From contig CALYLX010000136.1 of assembly GCA_944990035.1 (NCBI GenBank), positions 1,240,001 through 1,304,000 of the forward strand: a stretch of 64,000 nt of DNA. Direction: 5' to 3'. The position numbers were made by a program, and so were the translations under genes. The notes beneath the pieces were generated by a model. It did not search any database. It saw nothing but the letters and a program-made list of their open reading frames with translations, and had not been told where the DNA came from. Source of the stretch: Clitopilus passeckerianus (lineage: Eukaryota > Basidiomycota > Agaricomycetes > Agaricales > Entolomataceae). Position 1 is the first letter of the stretch, and every line of letters starts with the position of its first letter. Shown one piece after another: positions 10,115 to 21,884 of this stretch.

Positions 10115-11545
10115 CATAGTGTGATCACAGAGTGGAAAAGACCCTCTGACTACATTCTTCTGACTGTCACGCTCCCCATCTGGTCTGTGCAGCTGGCTGC
10201 TGAGCGCATCACTCTGCCAAAGAGCAGTGAGCAGGAGGAAGAGTTCCTTAAGAAACTGTCCTCTGCTTTGCGAGGATTGGACACAACCAGTCTCACAATA
10301 GCAGAAGCAATTGAACGCTGCGCTGGCGCTGTTGCAACTTCTATTAAACACTCTTGGGATAACAACTCGTAGACTGCTCACATCTCCACCAAGTTGAAGT
10401 CCTGGTGGAATCCTAAGTGCTCTGAGGCTGTCAGAGTGTATCGCGCTTCCAGGGCAGTCGCTGATTACAAGGTGTTCCACAGGACCACCAAGGTGGCCAA
10501 GCGCAAGTTCTTTGATAGTAGGATTCAGACAATCGCTACTACCAACAAGCGTCCATGGGATCTCATGCGCTGGGCCAAACAGTGTGAGCTCCCTACACAC
10601 GAAGCAATTCGCCACAATGGTGAATCTTGCAACTCTCTTGAATTGCTCTGGGCTGCTCTTGATTCAACATACAACTCGGCCTCTGACTGCCCTGTTGAAC
10701 CTTCTGTGCTTGACAAAGTGCCTCAGTCTCCTCTGCATGAGTGGTGGGACTTTGGCATCAACGAGCCTAGAGAAGAACTTGCAAAGTGCTCAAACACTTC
10801 TGCTCCAGGTCCTGATCACCTCACATGATATTAGCTCAAATCTTTGGTTGCTGACACCGTCATTGCAACCAAATTTGTCGAGATTGCCAATGCCTGCCTC
10901 TGGGTTGGTCACTGGTCTTCTCACTTCAAAGAGTCGTGCTCTGCCATTGTTCCCAAGCCTGGCAAACCGCACTATTCAACTCCTAAGATGTTCCGCCCTA
11001 TTGTGTTGCTCAACACGCTGGGGAAACTCTTTGAGAAGATGCTTGCAAACAGAATGCAGTTTGAAGTGCAGAAGTTCGGCGTGTTCCACCCTAACTAGTT
11101 TGGAGGTGTGCGCTAGCACTCTGATGAGGATGCGGGTGTTTATCTTACTCACATCGTCAAGGCCGGTTGGGCTAGAAGGTTGAAGACAAGTGTGGTCGCA
11201 TTTGACCTTGCTCAGTTCTTCCCTTCTCTTAACCATGACATGCTGCTATGCATATTGCGCAGACTAGGCTTCGCGCCAGAGGTCTGCAACTTCTTTGTGT
11301 CCTACCTTGTGGAGAGATGCACGTCTTTCAGCTGGAACAGCAAAGAGTCCAGCAAGTACTCTGCAGATGTTGGTGTTGGCCAGGGATCTGCTCTATCTCA
11401 TCTCCTCTCTGCGCTCTATTTGGTGCTAGTGATGAGACTCTTTGAGTGCAGGATCTCTCCTGCTGTTACAACACTCATGTTGTATGTGGATGATGGTTCA
11501 CTCATTGTCCAGTCGCTATCCTTTGGGAAGAACATCACCCAAGGG
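10115..11545 (+). pseudogene. LINE ORF2 fragment: endonuclease end and reverse transcriptase
   Basis: Plus-strand reading from the endonuclease end (LLTVTLPIWSVQL) through the linker (LKSWWNPKCSEAV) to the reverse transcriptase: APGPDHLT near 10810, AIVPKPGKP near 10950, FRPIVLLNTLGKLFEKML near 11000, VVAFDLAQFFPSLNHDML near 11190-11240, GVGQGSALS near 11380 and the catalytic LMLYVDDG near 11480. In-frame stops occur near 10370, at 10826-10828, 10832, 11096 (TAG for an expected Gln in PNQFGG) and 11114. Most are explained by C-to-T or G-to-A changes. The RT is cut off just after YVDDG, where unrelated sequence with a tRNA-like start begins. Confidence 0.85.
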
Positions 11546-12362
11546 CCACTTGGCTCAACTGCTAAGTAGACCCAGAGCTGTGTGGTAGGCAGCAGCAAGG
11601 TTGAGGGTTTGATCCTCACAAGTTGCAACTTTCATATTGCAGGTCCTGAAGTCTGCAGCTTTGTCACATGATCATTGGTTCAACCCCGTGACATGACATG
11701 AGTCCTCCCTTGGTAAAGGAGGTTAGCAGCTAGGTTACTGGTGCTCTAGGCAAGGCTGTGGCGTGATGGTTCTACTTGACCGTGGAAAACCTTAAGTAAG
11801 CACAGTGGTCACGTGACTTTGCCTGCAAGGGACCAAAAGGATAGGGGACAGTAAGAGTGGGTATGGAGGTGAAAACAAGCCAAACGGCCTGGGTTACTCC
11901 CTAATTGGTAGTCATCTGGTTAAGTTGGTACTGGAAGGACAAATCTATGGTCCCCAGGCCCAGGCCACCCACCCCCTAGTAATAGGGTGTTAGTCATTGC
12001 TGTGCAGGGCATACAGATTTGTCCACCTGTAGACTGCTGAGAACAACTCCCACAGTGAGACAAATCCTCATGGTGCCATGTAGGTAGAGTGATGGCAAGA
12101 CAGAGACTGAGGACAGATTGGGGATCTGTGCCGGTCGGCATTAAGCAAACCATCTGCCTTGGAACGGGAAAGTTGTGCCAGGGGTAGCGCCCCGGATCTC
12201 AACTAGACTGTAGCAGGCCTCTTACAAGGCTGCTGTAGTAGACATGTCCACTCATGCAGCATTGAATTGCATCCATCCAATTACCTGAATGGATCTGCTC
12301 TGGCTGCAGTTATGAAGGGGCAGCAGCTATGGGCTTTGATCAAAAAAAAGAAAAAAAAAAAA
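11546..12362 (+). repeat. Possible tRNA-derived SINE with LINE-like tail
   Basis: Noncoding stretch that interrupts the RT. At 11551-11561 tggctcaactg fits the Pol III A box (TRGYNNANNNG). At 11602-11618 there is a perfect 5-bp stem with a 7-nt loop (TGAGG, GTTTGAT, CCTCA), like a tRNA T-arm and close to the B box GWTCRANNC. No acceptor stem pairs. At 12226-12264 a short match to the LINE sequence at about 7577-7613 appears. At 12331 the stretch ends with GGGCTTTGATCAAAA and an A-rich run, the same tail as the LINEs. A SINE using the LINE machinery would look like this, but a patchwork of LINE debris is an alternative. Confidence 0.35.
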
Positions 12363-13209
12363 ACTGGATGCAATTCTAGCGCTGGTTTGCCCATCCTCCT
12401 CTCAGTGCAGCAGGCACCTAATCTGCATGCTGTGTGTGCCCCAAAGCCTGCTAATGTGTCCCAGCAGCAGCAGCAGCAACCATAACAGTGTCAGTGTGCC
12501 CTCAATATGCTGTTCTGTTTGCACAAATATTATACGCAAACAAACATGAGTGCTGCAAATAAGCCTAAGGACCACATAACTGAACATGAGTAACCACGCC
12601 AATGAAAGGGCCAATGAGAGACGCGCGCTCTGTTGAGGTTGGCATGCATTTCCGGTAGTTCAGTAGTTTGGCCAGAGGTCAGACCGGGGCACATTGTGAT
12701 GGCACGTGCCAATGCCCTGCAAACTCATTACGTGCATATCCACCCGATATTCAGTAGCACATCTAACACTAATTAACACTGATTTCTACTGCAGGACAAG
12801 AATGCACTTGGTGGTTTATTTCAGTGGCCTAAAAGTTAATCCTACCGAACTAATAACTAATAGCACTAAAGTCAATACATTTTTTTGCAAGATTAATTAA
12901 TAACTAACCTTGAATGCGGGGTTTATACAAGGACCTATGATTTTGATGACATAATGGCACATGACCATTGAGCAAATTCAATGGTCACATGATCATTGAG
13001 GTAGCCCAATGGTCATGTGACCATATTCATTTGGTTCAAGAACCAAATGCCGCATGGACCTCGACTGCTAAAAGCATTATCAAAAGATAGTATTATTAAC
13101 AGAGGTCCTCATAAGCCACTATATAAAATTATGAAGGGTGGGTAGGGTAAAGAATCAGATGAAGATGGCTATCGTGATATGTGGGGGATGGTTATAGCTG
13201 AACTGAGCT
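12363..13209. other. Noncoding transposon-flank region
   Basis: No gene recognised. It holds a short CAG run (12463-12477), AT-rich sequence at 12720-12900 and the hairpin cluster at 12962-13049. The motif GGATGCAATTC at 12365-12375 is the inverse of GAATTGCATCC at 12264-12274, giving an 11-bp inverted repeat around the A-rich tail. Confidence 0.6.
12962..13049. repeat. Cluster of three hairpins built on CAATGGTCA/TTGGTTC words
   Basis: Three consecutive inverted repeats: TGACCATTGA (12962-12971) with TCAATGGTCA (12978-12987); TCACATGATCATTG (12985-12998) with CAATGGTCATGTGA (13007-13020), one mismatch; and CATTTGGTTC (13028-13037) with GAACCAAATG (13040-13049). The function is unknown. They could be the end of an undetected element or protein-binding sites. 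Confidence 0.7.
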
Positions 13210-15444
13210 ACAAGCTCTTTGCTTGCAACTGTTAATATGTATGTCACAAAATAACTAGTATAGACAGCTTAGCTCCCATACAGTAGGGGTGGGAGACAGA
13301 CTGAGCATATGTAGAGTGCTAAAACAGCAAGCTCAGCTAAGGTGGCAGGGTCGTGAAGAGCATCCCAAAAGTTTTGCTCCATATGGTTAAACTTTTGTGA
13401 TGTCTTCTGAAGTCGGTAGAAGGTGAAATACTCAATGAGTTCATCACGATAAAGTAGAATAACCCCTCCTCTACCACAGAAAGTGCCAAATCGGACATTA
13501 GAAGCATCAGGAAAGGTGAATTCCTTGCCAGTCTTCTCGAAAAACCAGTTACGAAATACATCATGATGACCTTTCTTATCGTCCTTGTGGTTTAGAATGG
13601 CACCTCCGACCTGAACTGCCTTGATACGGCCACGGGCAGTATTGTTAAAGGCACGTTCTTGAGCAGGAGTAATGAAATCTTGGTGGGGGGTAATATCTGC
13701 AAGAACAGCAGTGTTATTGCAGTTGGCAAGTAGGATTGGGGGGGTTTGGTCGTTTGCACTCCACCATGCAGACATAGAAGCATATCCACCATGGACACTG
13801 TTCAAGTCTTTGTGGCAACCACAGCCAGCCCAGACAAAGAAAGAGAGATAACACTGTTTCTCAGAGGACATCATTGAGTAAACATCCTTTCCGAGGTCAA
13901 TGACTAAAGATTCAGTCATATGTGCGAGTCTTTCTCTCTGTTCATCAGGTGTCAAGGCATCCCAAGCGTTTCTGCCACCAAGGGTCTGAATCAGCTTAGT
14001 GCAGGCATCGTAGAATTGGGGAAGAAGTTCTTGGGTATCAGAGTCGAGTAACTTCTCTTCTCCCAACTGCTGATAAACAGCAGACTTCTTGAGCTCCTCA
14101 AGGGTCTGGACATCTTTCTTCTCCTTAGAGCAGTGGTCTGTCATTATACCAACAAGTTTGGCAAAAAGATCCACAGTCCGTAGAAGTGATCCATGCCGCT
14201 TGCCAAGGGGGGAACGGTTGTATAAATTAACAATAGAGCCAAGAACTGTGTTCCAATCCTTAATAGACTCTTCACTCAATCCGTTCAGAGAAGGCATAAT
14301 GCCTAGAAAGCGCATAGCATGCTTTTTCTCTGAGTCATTACAGTTAGCCACATAGTCAGAGGCTAAAAGATTGACAAAACGGGAGTTATAGTTGATATTA
14401 CGATGACCAGTCCCATCAGCGCTAAACATAAAGCCTGGATCAACCAAGAAAAAGTTAGTCAACTGTACAAAATATAAAGTCAGTGTTCACGTACCATTAG
14501 CTTTACGCATCTCATATCCCAGCTGAACTTGGCTTGCAACATATCCTTCAAGAAGGACACAGAATATAGTGCGCCAGCTCAGAGAGCCTTTAGTTGTAAT
14601 TCCAGCACTTTTCAGCACCAAACAAATTACATTACCAATATACTCCTTAGAGCATCCAGCTTTTACAAGCAGATGAATGAGCTTGCGGGTCTCCTGGGTA
14701 TATACACCCTTATAGAGGAGCGAATGAACTGAGTTATCTTTCAGAACCTTCTCTCAAGTCTTGTCACAAGCCTTAGAAATGGCTTTTTGACGCAGTATAG
14801 CAGAATTCTCACAGCGCTTTCGGAAGTAAGCAGCCTGTGAGCATGAAGACTTCAGTGCTTTCTGAGATGCTACAAGTTTTTCCTTTGCCTGAAGCAACTC
14901 TAAGCATGAACACTCAAGAGTTTTGGATAACTTGCTTCGTAAACTATCATTCTCATTCTCAAGCTTATGTAAGAAGAGAATTAATAGCAAGGCCAGCATC
15001 AGAAAGCAAGCCCTTTTCACGTTTCTGATACTTCGACTCAGCCTCGCGAAGAAACTTGATTTGAGAATCAAGAATATTCTTCCGAGCAGCACTACACTGG
15101 TGTGCTTGTCGCTCAACCCGGTACTTGGAGTAGAGGGTAACATTCTTCTGCTTCTCCAAGTAGAGATCCTGGGAAAGCTTGCAAATACGCTATGTTGCCG
15201 CCTGAAGTTTTTCCATAAGATCCAGATTCTCGGCCTGTTCACTAGCCAAAGAATGTTGAAGCTGGTCGCGTTCTGAAGCCAGTGCAGCAAGGTCTGCCTG
15301 CACTTTTGAGAGCTTAGTCTGAGTATGGGATAGTTTGCCAAGAATAGTATCCGGAGGTTCGTCTGGAGCAGCAGTGTCAACACGAGTAGTTGTTGCTTTC
15401 GCCATATTCTGCCGTCGAGCAGCTTTTTGCACCTTGGGTGGCAT
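13210..15444 (-). pseudogene. CGCHKDLN-family protein of Agaricomycetes, broken
   Basis: Starts at 15444 (MPPKVQKAARRQNMAKA), with a long coiled-coil N-terminus (15444 to about 14760). A linker follows (TRKLIHLLVKAGCSKEYIGN, about 14690), an intron near 14435-14495, and a large domain with FSADGTGHRNINYNSRFVNL (about 14400), WAGCGCHKDLNSVHGG (about 13810), NHKDDKKGHHDVFRNWFF (about 13570) and FNHMEQNFWDALHDPATL (about 13370). From memory, this architecture is a very common repeated protein family in mushroom genomes without known function, and a transposon origin is suspected. Lesions: in-frame stops near 15190 (TAG) and 14754 (TGA), a frameshift near 14965 and another near 13305. The family's C-terminal part appears to be missing. 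It lies 226 bp from the KDZ element. Confidence 0.75.
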
Positions 15445-15670
15445 GAGATGACTAAGCAGTTACCAAATATGGAATGAGTTTGATCGTTGTCAGTTATACA
15501 AAGAATTGGCTCATGGGATTCGCAGAAAAGTAGAAAGGAGTATTACAATGGTGTTCAGTGAGGTGTTAGACGCCACAAAGGATGCTTCTAAGACCACATT
15601 TCAGTGCTGCAAGCTCTCCAAGCCTTGAGGTTCTGCGGTGTGCCATACTGTGACACGAGGTCACACGCAC

Positions 15671-15678
15671 GTTCCCCG
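15671..15678. repeat. KDZ target-site duplication, left copy
   Basis: gttccccg, repeated exactly at 26232-26239. Eight base pairs is the duplication size I recall for KDZ/Zisupton-type elements. Confidence 0.9.
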
Positions 15679-16035
15679 CACCTAGTGTTCCCACACATCA
15701 AGCCTCCATCAGGCTGGTTTACTATTAAGGCAAGCAAGCCTCATTAGGCTTCACTTTGGCTGATTTCGCAAACCAGCAATAAAACCTGGGATAAAACCAG
15801 CTTTGCCTTTGCAAAATTTCGTTGAAAGGCCTCTCCTCTCAATTAGGTAGGCTGTTCCCACTCGAGATCAACCGGCCTCACGCACCGACTCCTTCCGCAC
15901 ATCCAGCTTTGTCATCACCACATGGGCATTACGATCACCGCCGGCATCGCGCCCGTCGCTGTGCTCGACGTTGTCAGCGTCATTTGCATCTATTCGTGTC
16001 CCACACCTATCCACTCCCTACAAGTAACTACTCGT
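15679..16035. repeat. KDZ left terminal inverted repeat
   Basis: 357 bp, inverted match of 25875-26231 with 7 mismatches. Five of the mismatches are transitions at CpG positions. The match ends at actactcgt. Confidence 0.93.
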
Positions 16036-16227
16036 CTATGTGGATTTTTTCATCCAGAATATAATGCATGGTTTAAGCATTTATAATGGCACTAAATGCA
16101 ATATCACCGCCGGCCCCGCTTCCCTCATCTTCCGATATCAACCAACTCCTTTGACACTCACCCATTTCGCTTCTGGGTCTCTTATTTTTCCCTGATGATA
16201 TAGGGCCATCCTCTGCGCAACAAGAAC

Positions 16228-19200
16228 ATGAATTACCGTGCTACAAAGAAGTACAAGGGCATTACAAAGACAACAACGACACGGAGCTACAAGAGAGCTA
16301 GCCGCCACATTGCTTCTTTACCAGCTGGGCAACAGAAGAGACGACGAAAACAGGAGAAAACCCTTTAGAAGCAGGAAGTTCAAGGTACGGGCCATTTCCT
16401 TCGAGGTGAATTGTCAATTAATCGCATTATAGCCCTGCCACAGAATGAACAAGATGCTGTGAGGGCAATGGACATCGATAGCGAACCCTCGGTAACCTGT
16501 ACTGCTGGTGACAACAATGACCCATGGACCTCTCGCCCTCCACCTGGCGAGGAAGCCTGTGAAATGAGTCATGAAGGTGGCGAGTTTGAAGTTTTATGGA
16601 GCTTGCTGAAGAAATTGCGCAGCTGCAAGGGAGGTGAGTCAATCTTTGCTTTTCTAATATCAGATTGAGCTGAATGGAGCCTAGGAAACGTCATGACGAT
16701 CGTCCTCGCACAGACCGCACGGAGAACGAGAATATGGGTTGGCAACTGCAGATGGAATCCCTTGTCGATGCCTTTCTCGAATGTCGTTCGCGGGACTGTG
16801 GGGATGGATTCCCGTTGCCCCCAGACTCATCCAGTCTTGCCAGCGAGCTGGAAAGTATTTCTCTTGATGCACTAGATTCATTCTGTAAGTTGCTAAGTAT
16901 CAAACTTGACAATGTCTTGCTAACTCCCAAATCTAGGCCGGAAAAAATTGTCTGTGCAGCCATATCTCAATGACTGCTTTCCGAACAAATCCCTGCTCCA
17001 TTATGGCTACCTGGGAGGGTCGCCTCTCCATCCAACTATGGCATTCTCCATTCGGTCGCTTGAGTTATACCGACAAACACACCGCACCTCTCCTCAGTTT
17101 AGTATCGATGCGCAGTGCAGGATGCTCTCTCATATGCATAATGTATGTGGGTTCGCGCTCTGTAGCAACATTTGCTTGACCACTTTCCGATAGGTTCCAT
17201 ATCATGATCACCTTCAAAAGCTGTTTTCCAGCGCGTATGATGCATATCTTGAAATTCAACGAAGAGTTGATCATCGCCTCAATGTTGAACTCGGCTACCA
17301 TACAGTAGCTAAAAGAATTCGTCAGCTATGCCCACCCTGTTTCTATGCGCTTCAGGACGAACCAACCATGGAGTTTTCGTGCCTGATTTCCATAGACGGC
17401 AACAATTCCTTGAAGTGCCTTGACCCTTTGGTCCGCAAACGGCAGGAAGTTCAAGACAATCGGGTCCTGGTCGCCGACCACTGGGTATCTCCTTCCGAAG
17501 TGGATGCATTCAAGGATGAATCCAAAGAACAACACGTAAGTCATTGCCCACTGATGATGTTCACGGAACTGATACATGTACACTATTCTCCAGGCAGACG
17601 AAGCAGGCGCAGAGCCAGCTGATCCCTCGCCTCAGAATGCCAAAACAGGCTCGCTCCCCTGTAAGGAACGGTGGAAGAATGCTGGCCCGGAGGATAGAAA
17701 GAAGATGTTTGCCCTTTTCGAGGAGGCTGGCATCTTCATTGCATCTTGTCGACACCGCATGGTCCTTGCAACATGCAACATGATCAGAACCGGTGAGCAG
17801 TATGTATCCACAATCTGATTTTCTATTGCATTGAGCTGACTGGTATACGAAAAGAATGAAATACCCCTTAGCAATCCTCGACCGTTTGATCGACGTCATT
17901 GGGCCCGACATCGGCTGTGCCTACGACATCGGCTGTTCCTTCGACACCACCCTACAAAGGTCCAGCTTGGCGGAAAAGGCTGCAAATAACAATACAGTAT
18001 GCGAATGATGGTTGGATCTTTCCACGGCCATGCCCATAACCGTGAATGCCAGGTCTACTGGCATCCGTTGTATATTCCTGGGGCCGGGCTCTCTGAGGGT
18101 GAAGGCTGTGAACAGGTCTTTTCCTCTTCTAACGACCTAGCCAGAGGAACTCGGCATGCCTCACGTTTTCATCGACATCAGGCAATTGAGGAACATTTCC
18201 AATTTTGGGATATGGACAAGTATGCGAACCTGAGTATGTCCTCTCAACCTTTCCCACACTCGCACTGACACAGGCTGTATTTTGCAGGCACCTTCATCGT
18301 CAATCATTACAACGAGGCGAAGAAGATCATCGGTTCCCATGAACACGAACTTGCACAACTCAAGAAAGAGCTGAAGTTAAGCGACCATGACTTCGAACTC
18401 TACTTCGAGCAAGAACGTCAATACCTAGCCAATCTCAAGCCAGATTCTTCGGAGGGGAATGTCAAGATTCGATATGTCATGGCGTTAAGAGAATTAGCAG
18501 CATGTCGGTGAGTACATAGCATGTTTTTCTGACTTCGCTGACCCTGATTTCACAGCCAAGCATGGTCCAATGCCCGCACCGCCGCAAATCAAGTTTTCTC
18601 ATCAGCAGGATTATCAAATATCCATGAAAGCCTCAACACGACTCGTCGCCAAATTGATACGGCCTACGCCAAGCTACAGAATGCCGAGGAGCTGGTTGGC
18701 TCCCTTGAGGCAATGCTGAACATTTCAGATCGATGGACAACAACTTTGCCCAAGTACATTGAGTATCATCAACAGACTGTTTTGACGAACTACGCCAATG
18801 CACTTGATAAGCTGGAGAGGCTATTGGTGATAAGGTTATTTGAGATGGCAAAGGTTGGTCGGCCGGGGACCAGTAAGTATTATTATTGAAGAGATTTATA
18901 GCACTCACTAACGATCATGGGCACCAGGCTACAAGCTCCGTCAACAAATTATGACTGCCCTTCAAAGGCGCTCTGCCGCTGTTAAAACTGCCATCGCTCA
19001 GTACAACACAGAAGCAGCCCGCCTTAGCCCTCCTCGTCCCCCGCTATCCTGGAAAGACATCGCTGATTACGTGTTCCTTGCTGAATTTGACCTTCTGCGT
19101 GAATCTAATACCGGCCGCGACATTCGCACTGAAGCATGGGCTCAGCCTGCGCGACGGGAGGCAACAACCAAGCATTTCAAGCTTGTTTGTGCATGAGAGG

Positions 19201-19670
19201 AAATAGTCCGGCTGGAAGTAGAGATACGCCGACTATGCACCTCCATTCACGATGAGGGAACACATGTTAGGGCGACCATTAATCACCTTTTAGTTTCTAG
19301 CCCCCACCTTGCATCAGAGCTGACACGACGTTGGAAACTTCGATCTGCTGTCAACGAGGTGCACTTGATGAGGCTGCATAAACTTTCGAAGTCAAGAGGC
19401 TTGAAAGTTGACGTCTGCCAACCTGGCATCTCCCTTCGGCGTCAACCAAACGGGATGGAACCTACAGCTACACACGCCGATGATGATCAGAGCGAGTTGA
19501 ATGAACGCCAGGGTGCCTATAGAGGCAAGGAGGATGGACAACCACCACCACCACACGGCAGTGGCCTCAGCATTGTTGATGATATGGGAGTTGAGGAATT
19601 AGGCGATGAGGATGAATCAGACGACCTTCTAGTAGATTTTACCGATATCATGCTTACATTGACAGATTAA
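16228..19670 (+). pseudogene. KDZ transposase, DDE residues kept, reading frame broken
   Basis: Multi-exon transposase beginning at ATG 16228 (MNYRATKKYKGITKTT) with a basic N-terminus. Then comes the KDZ-associated region (LLHYGYLGGSPLHPTMAFSI near 17020; RIRQLCPPCFYALQ near 17320). The catalytic region has the first Asp in SIDGNNSLK (17395-17397), the second in YDIGCSFD (17925-17927), FHGHAHNRECQVYWHP near 18020, and the Glu in GEGCEQVFSS (about 18110). The C-terminal part is helical and ends in an acidic tail. Introns such as 18234-18288 and 18509-18555 have GT/AG ends. Lesions: TAG at 16366-16368, a small frameshift near 17998, and TGA at 19194-19196 inside CA*EEIVRL, where Arg (CGA) is expected. 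The rest looks young and well preserved. Exon limits in the first 700 bp are uncertain. Confidence 0.85.
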
Positions 19671-20567
19671 GTTTGTACTGTAGTACTGTACTTGTACGTC
19701 TAATTGACTATACGTCTAAGCCTTTTACATCTGCTCGAACATTTCAGTGACGAATTGAGTGTCTGACGAAAGAAGCATCGATGACTGGCGAATGAACTGG
19801 GTTGGGTGGTATCGAAAACCCTGGGTGCAAGCAGATGTAGGGCAAGAACTTTGTCCCGGGTTTGGTGCTGTAAAACTCTTTGGGCAGGTGAAAAAGGTTT
19901 CAGCTAGGATTCCAAGGCATAACTGGCTAGGAATCTACTGACGGGATGATTCTGCCTGAGTGTTGATCCAAGTGTAATTGTATTCCTGCGCAACTTGACT
20001 TTGCCAAACAATCTCTCCACCGGAAGCTTCAAAAAGCAAAGTATTCTTATACGATACGTTATCCGAAGAGAAGACTACAATGAAGCATCGTTTTTCCTGG
20101 ATCCATCTTCAGTTGTTGATAGTGTTGCTTGACCTTGATCACGATGCTGTGGTGCGTTGAAAGTAATCCTCAGGCTGTTCATGTACATATATTCTGTAAC
20201 TCATATGGCTAGACAATGACATTTAAAACTCTGGACATATCTTCCTTTTCCAAAGCCATACCACTATCACACCCAGAACATTGAATGGTGCACATTAACT
20301 CAGAGTCCAAGTCTGAAATTTATCGGCAGGTAACGTGTCTACCTATTGGCTACTCAACCAGCTCGCCTGATCCAACGTGGTGAAATCTGAGTACCAACTG
20401 ATTTTGTCAGGACATTTCATTGAGTTGAATATACATGTTGCCCTTTGTCAAAGTATCTGAGAACATGAACCATCGTGAAATCGAGACTGCATCAATCTAA
20501 GCGACGGAATTGATCTTCACATATTTGGTCAACAAACGTGAGTCCCGAGTACGTTCTTCCTTCCACC
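19671..20567. other. KDZ internal spacer
   Basis: About 900 bp between the transposase and the first passenger gene with no recognisable coding sequence. It is AT-rich and presumably holds the terminator of the transposase and the promoter of the next gene. Confidence 0.6.
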
Positions 20568-21884
20568 ATGTCTGAGAAAGCCCTCCTCCACACTCCAGTC
20601 AAGCGTCTGGCGCCTGCTTTGGCCACCCATATCGCAGGAAGAATCTTCAGTGACGAGTCGTATACTCTCACTCCTTCTCAGCAACTTGCAGCTACCAGAG
20701 CCCTCCTTTGTTTCAATAAACGCCTTGACACTGCTGGCGAAAACTTGACAGACACCACCTACACATATCTCAATAGGAATCAGGAGAGGTCTTCCCTTGG
20801 TATCAATGGATTCATCAAGGACCACTTCAGGGACCTGGTAGATGCTGTGAGTTGTAGCGGCGGCCAATATACATTATGCACGTGCTGACAAGAGTATAGG
20901 CGAAGATGCTCGATGCACTTGACGGAGAAGTAACCATCATTCTTCGCACTGGTGGCACCCATTTTGGGCCCAATAATCGCACTGAAGATGTGGTGGTGGA
21001 CTTATACGCAACAGCATCTGAGTTGGGGCATGGTGGCAGAGGAGTCAGCAGCCACATTGCTCGCCTCGTCCAGGACTTCGGCCAACGAATTGCTGTTCCG
21101 CATCTTCGTGCATTGCAGAGGCAATTGTTCTTCGACAACATCACTCCCCCACCTTTACCATCTGCAGGTTTGTGTATAGCATTTCTTCGGTTTATTCTGT
21201 CAGTCTCATTGACACATACGCAGCTGATGTACCACATATCATTATCGATGGCCAGTCTCATTTGCCCGAAGCTCAGAAGGGCTCAATTCGAGTTCGCTGC
21301 CTGCCTGATGGAACAATGTTCCCTGGCCGAGGGATTGTGAATGTAGTACCTATGGGTGTGCCTACCTCTCCTGTTCCACCTAATACTGAGGCTACCTCCA
21401 GCACATCAACTGGCTCTACAGGTACCACGGAGGCTGATTCCACATGGGGATCAGAGGAGGAAAGGGTCGCTGCTCAATATGATAATGTACCCACTGCTGG
21501 CAACAATGAGGGGGGGAATCTGTCAGGTAAACACATTTTCCGTCGAACCCACACTCGGCCTAATAATAGTTTTTAGCGACTGAGCGACGATACCGCGCAC
21601 ATTGCAGCAGTGGCTGGGACCGTTTCCATGGGAACATAGTCACCATTGGTGCTTGTTCAGACAAGTTGGTGGACGTCTACGGTGAATCTGACGCTCTCAT
21701 TCCTCGCCTTTGACGGATGTGTGAGACCGTCTGAAATACACGATGGGAACAAACTCTCACTGGACCTCAATTTCAAATGCCTGCGGAAAAGGCGCGTGCC
21801 TTTGCAGCTGCATTGGAACAAGATGTCCACGACGGTGCTTATGGATATAACCGGTACAGTATTCCTGCCCAGGTTCGTAGTTAA
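20568..21884 (+). CDS. KDZ passenger gene 1, unknown function
   Basis: Not recognised. The ATG at 20568 starts MSEKALLHTPVKRLAPALAT. Introns with GT/AG ends interrupt it near 20847-20900, 21168-21223 and 21526-21577. The protein is soluble, without signal peptide or membrane segment. It has a mostly helical N-terminal part (ERSSLGINGFIKDHFRDLV), a middle part (DGEVTIILRTGGTHFG; ELGHGGRGVSSHIARLVQDF), a segment with VPHIIIDGQSHLPEAQKGSI, a Thr/Ser-rich linker near 21400, and a last part with GWDRFHGNIVTIGACSDKLV. A further exon (MPAEKARAFAAALEQDVHDG, 21777-21884) may form the C-terminus, but the splice into it is not settled. It has the same orientation as the transposase and lies inside the TIRs, so it travels with the element. 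Confidence 0.6.

Noticed and set aside
11640..11700. A second tRNA-like B box (ggttcaacccc near 11678)
   Set aside because: It lies about 120 bp from the A-box candidate with no tRNA-like folding around it.
12463..12480. CAG repeat as a possible coding poly-Q tract
   Set aside because: Only about five units, and the surrounding frame has no start or domain.
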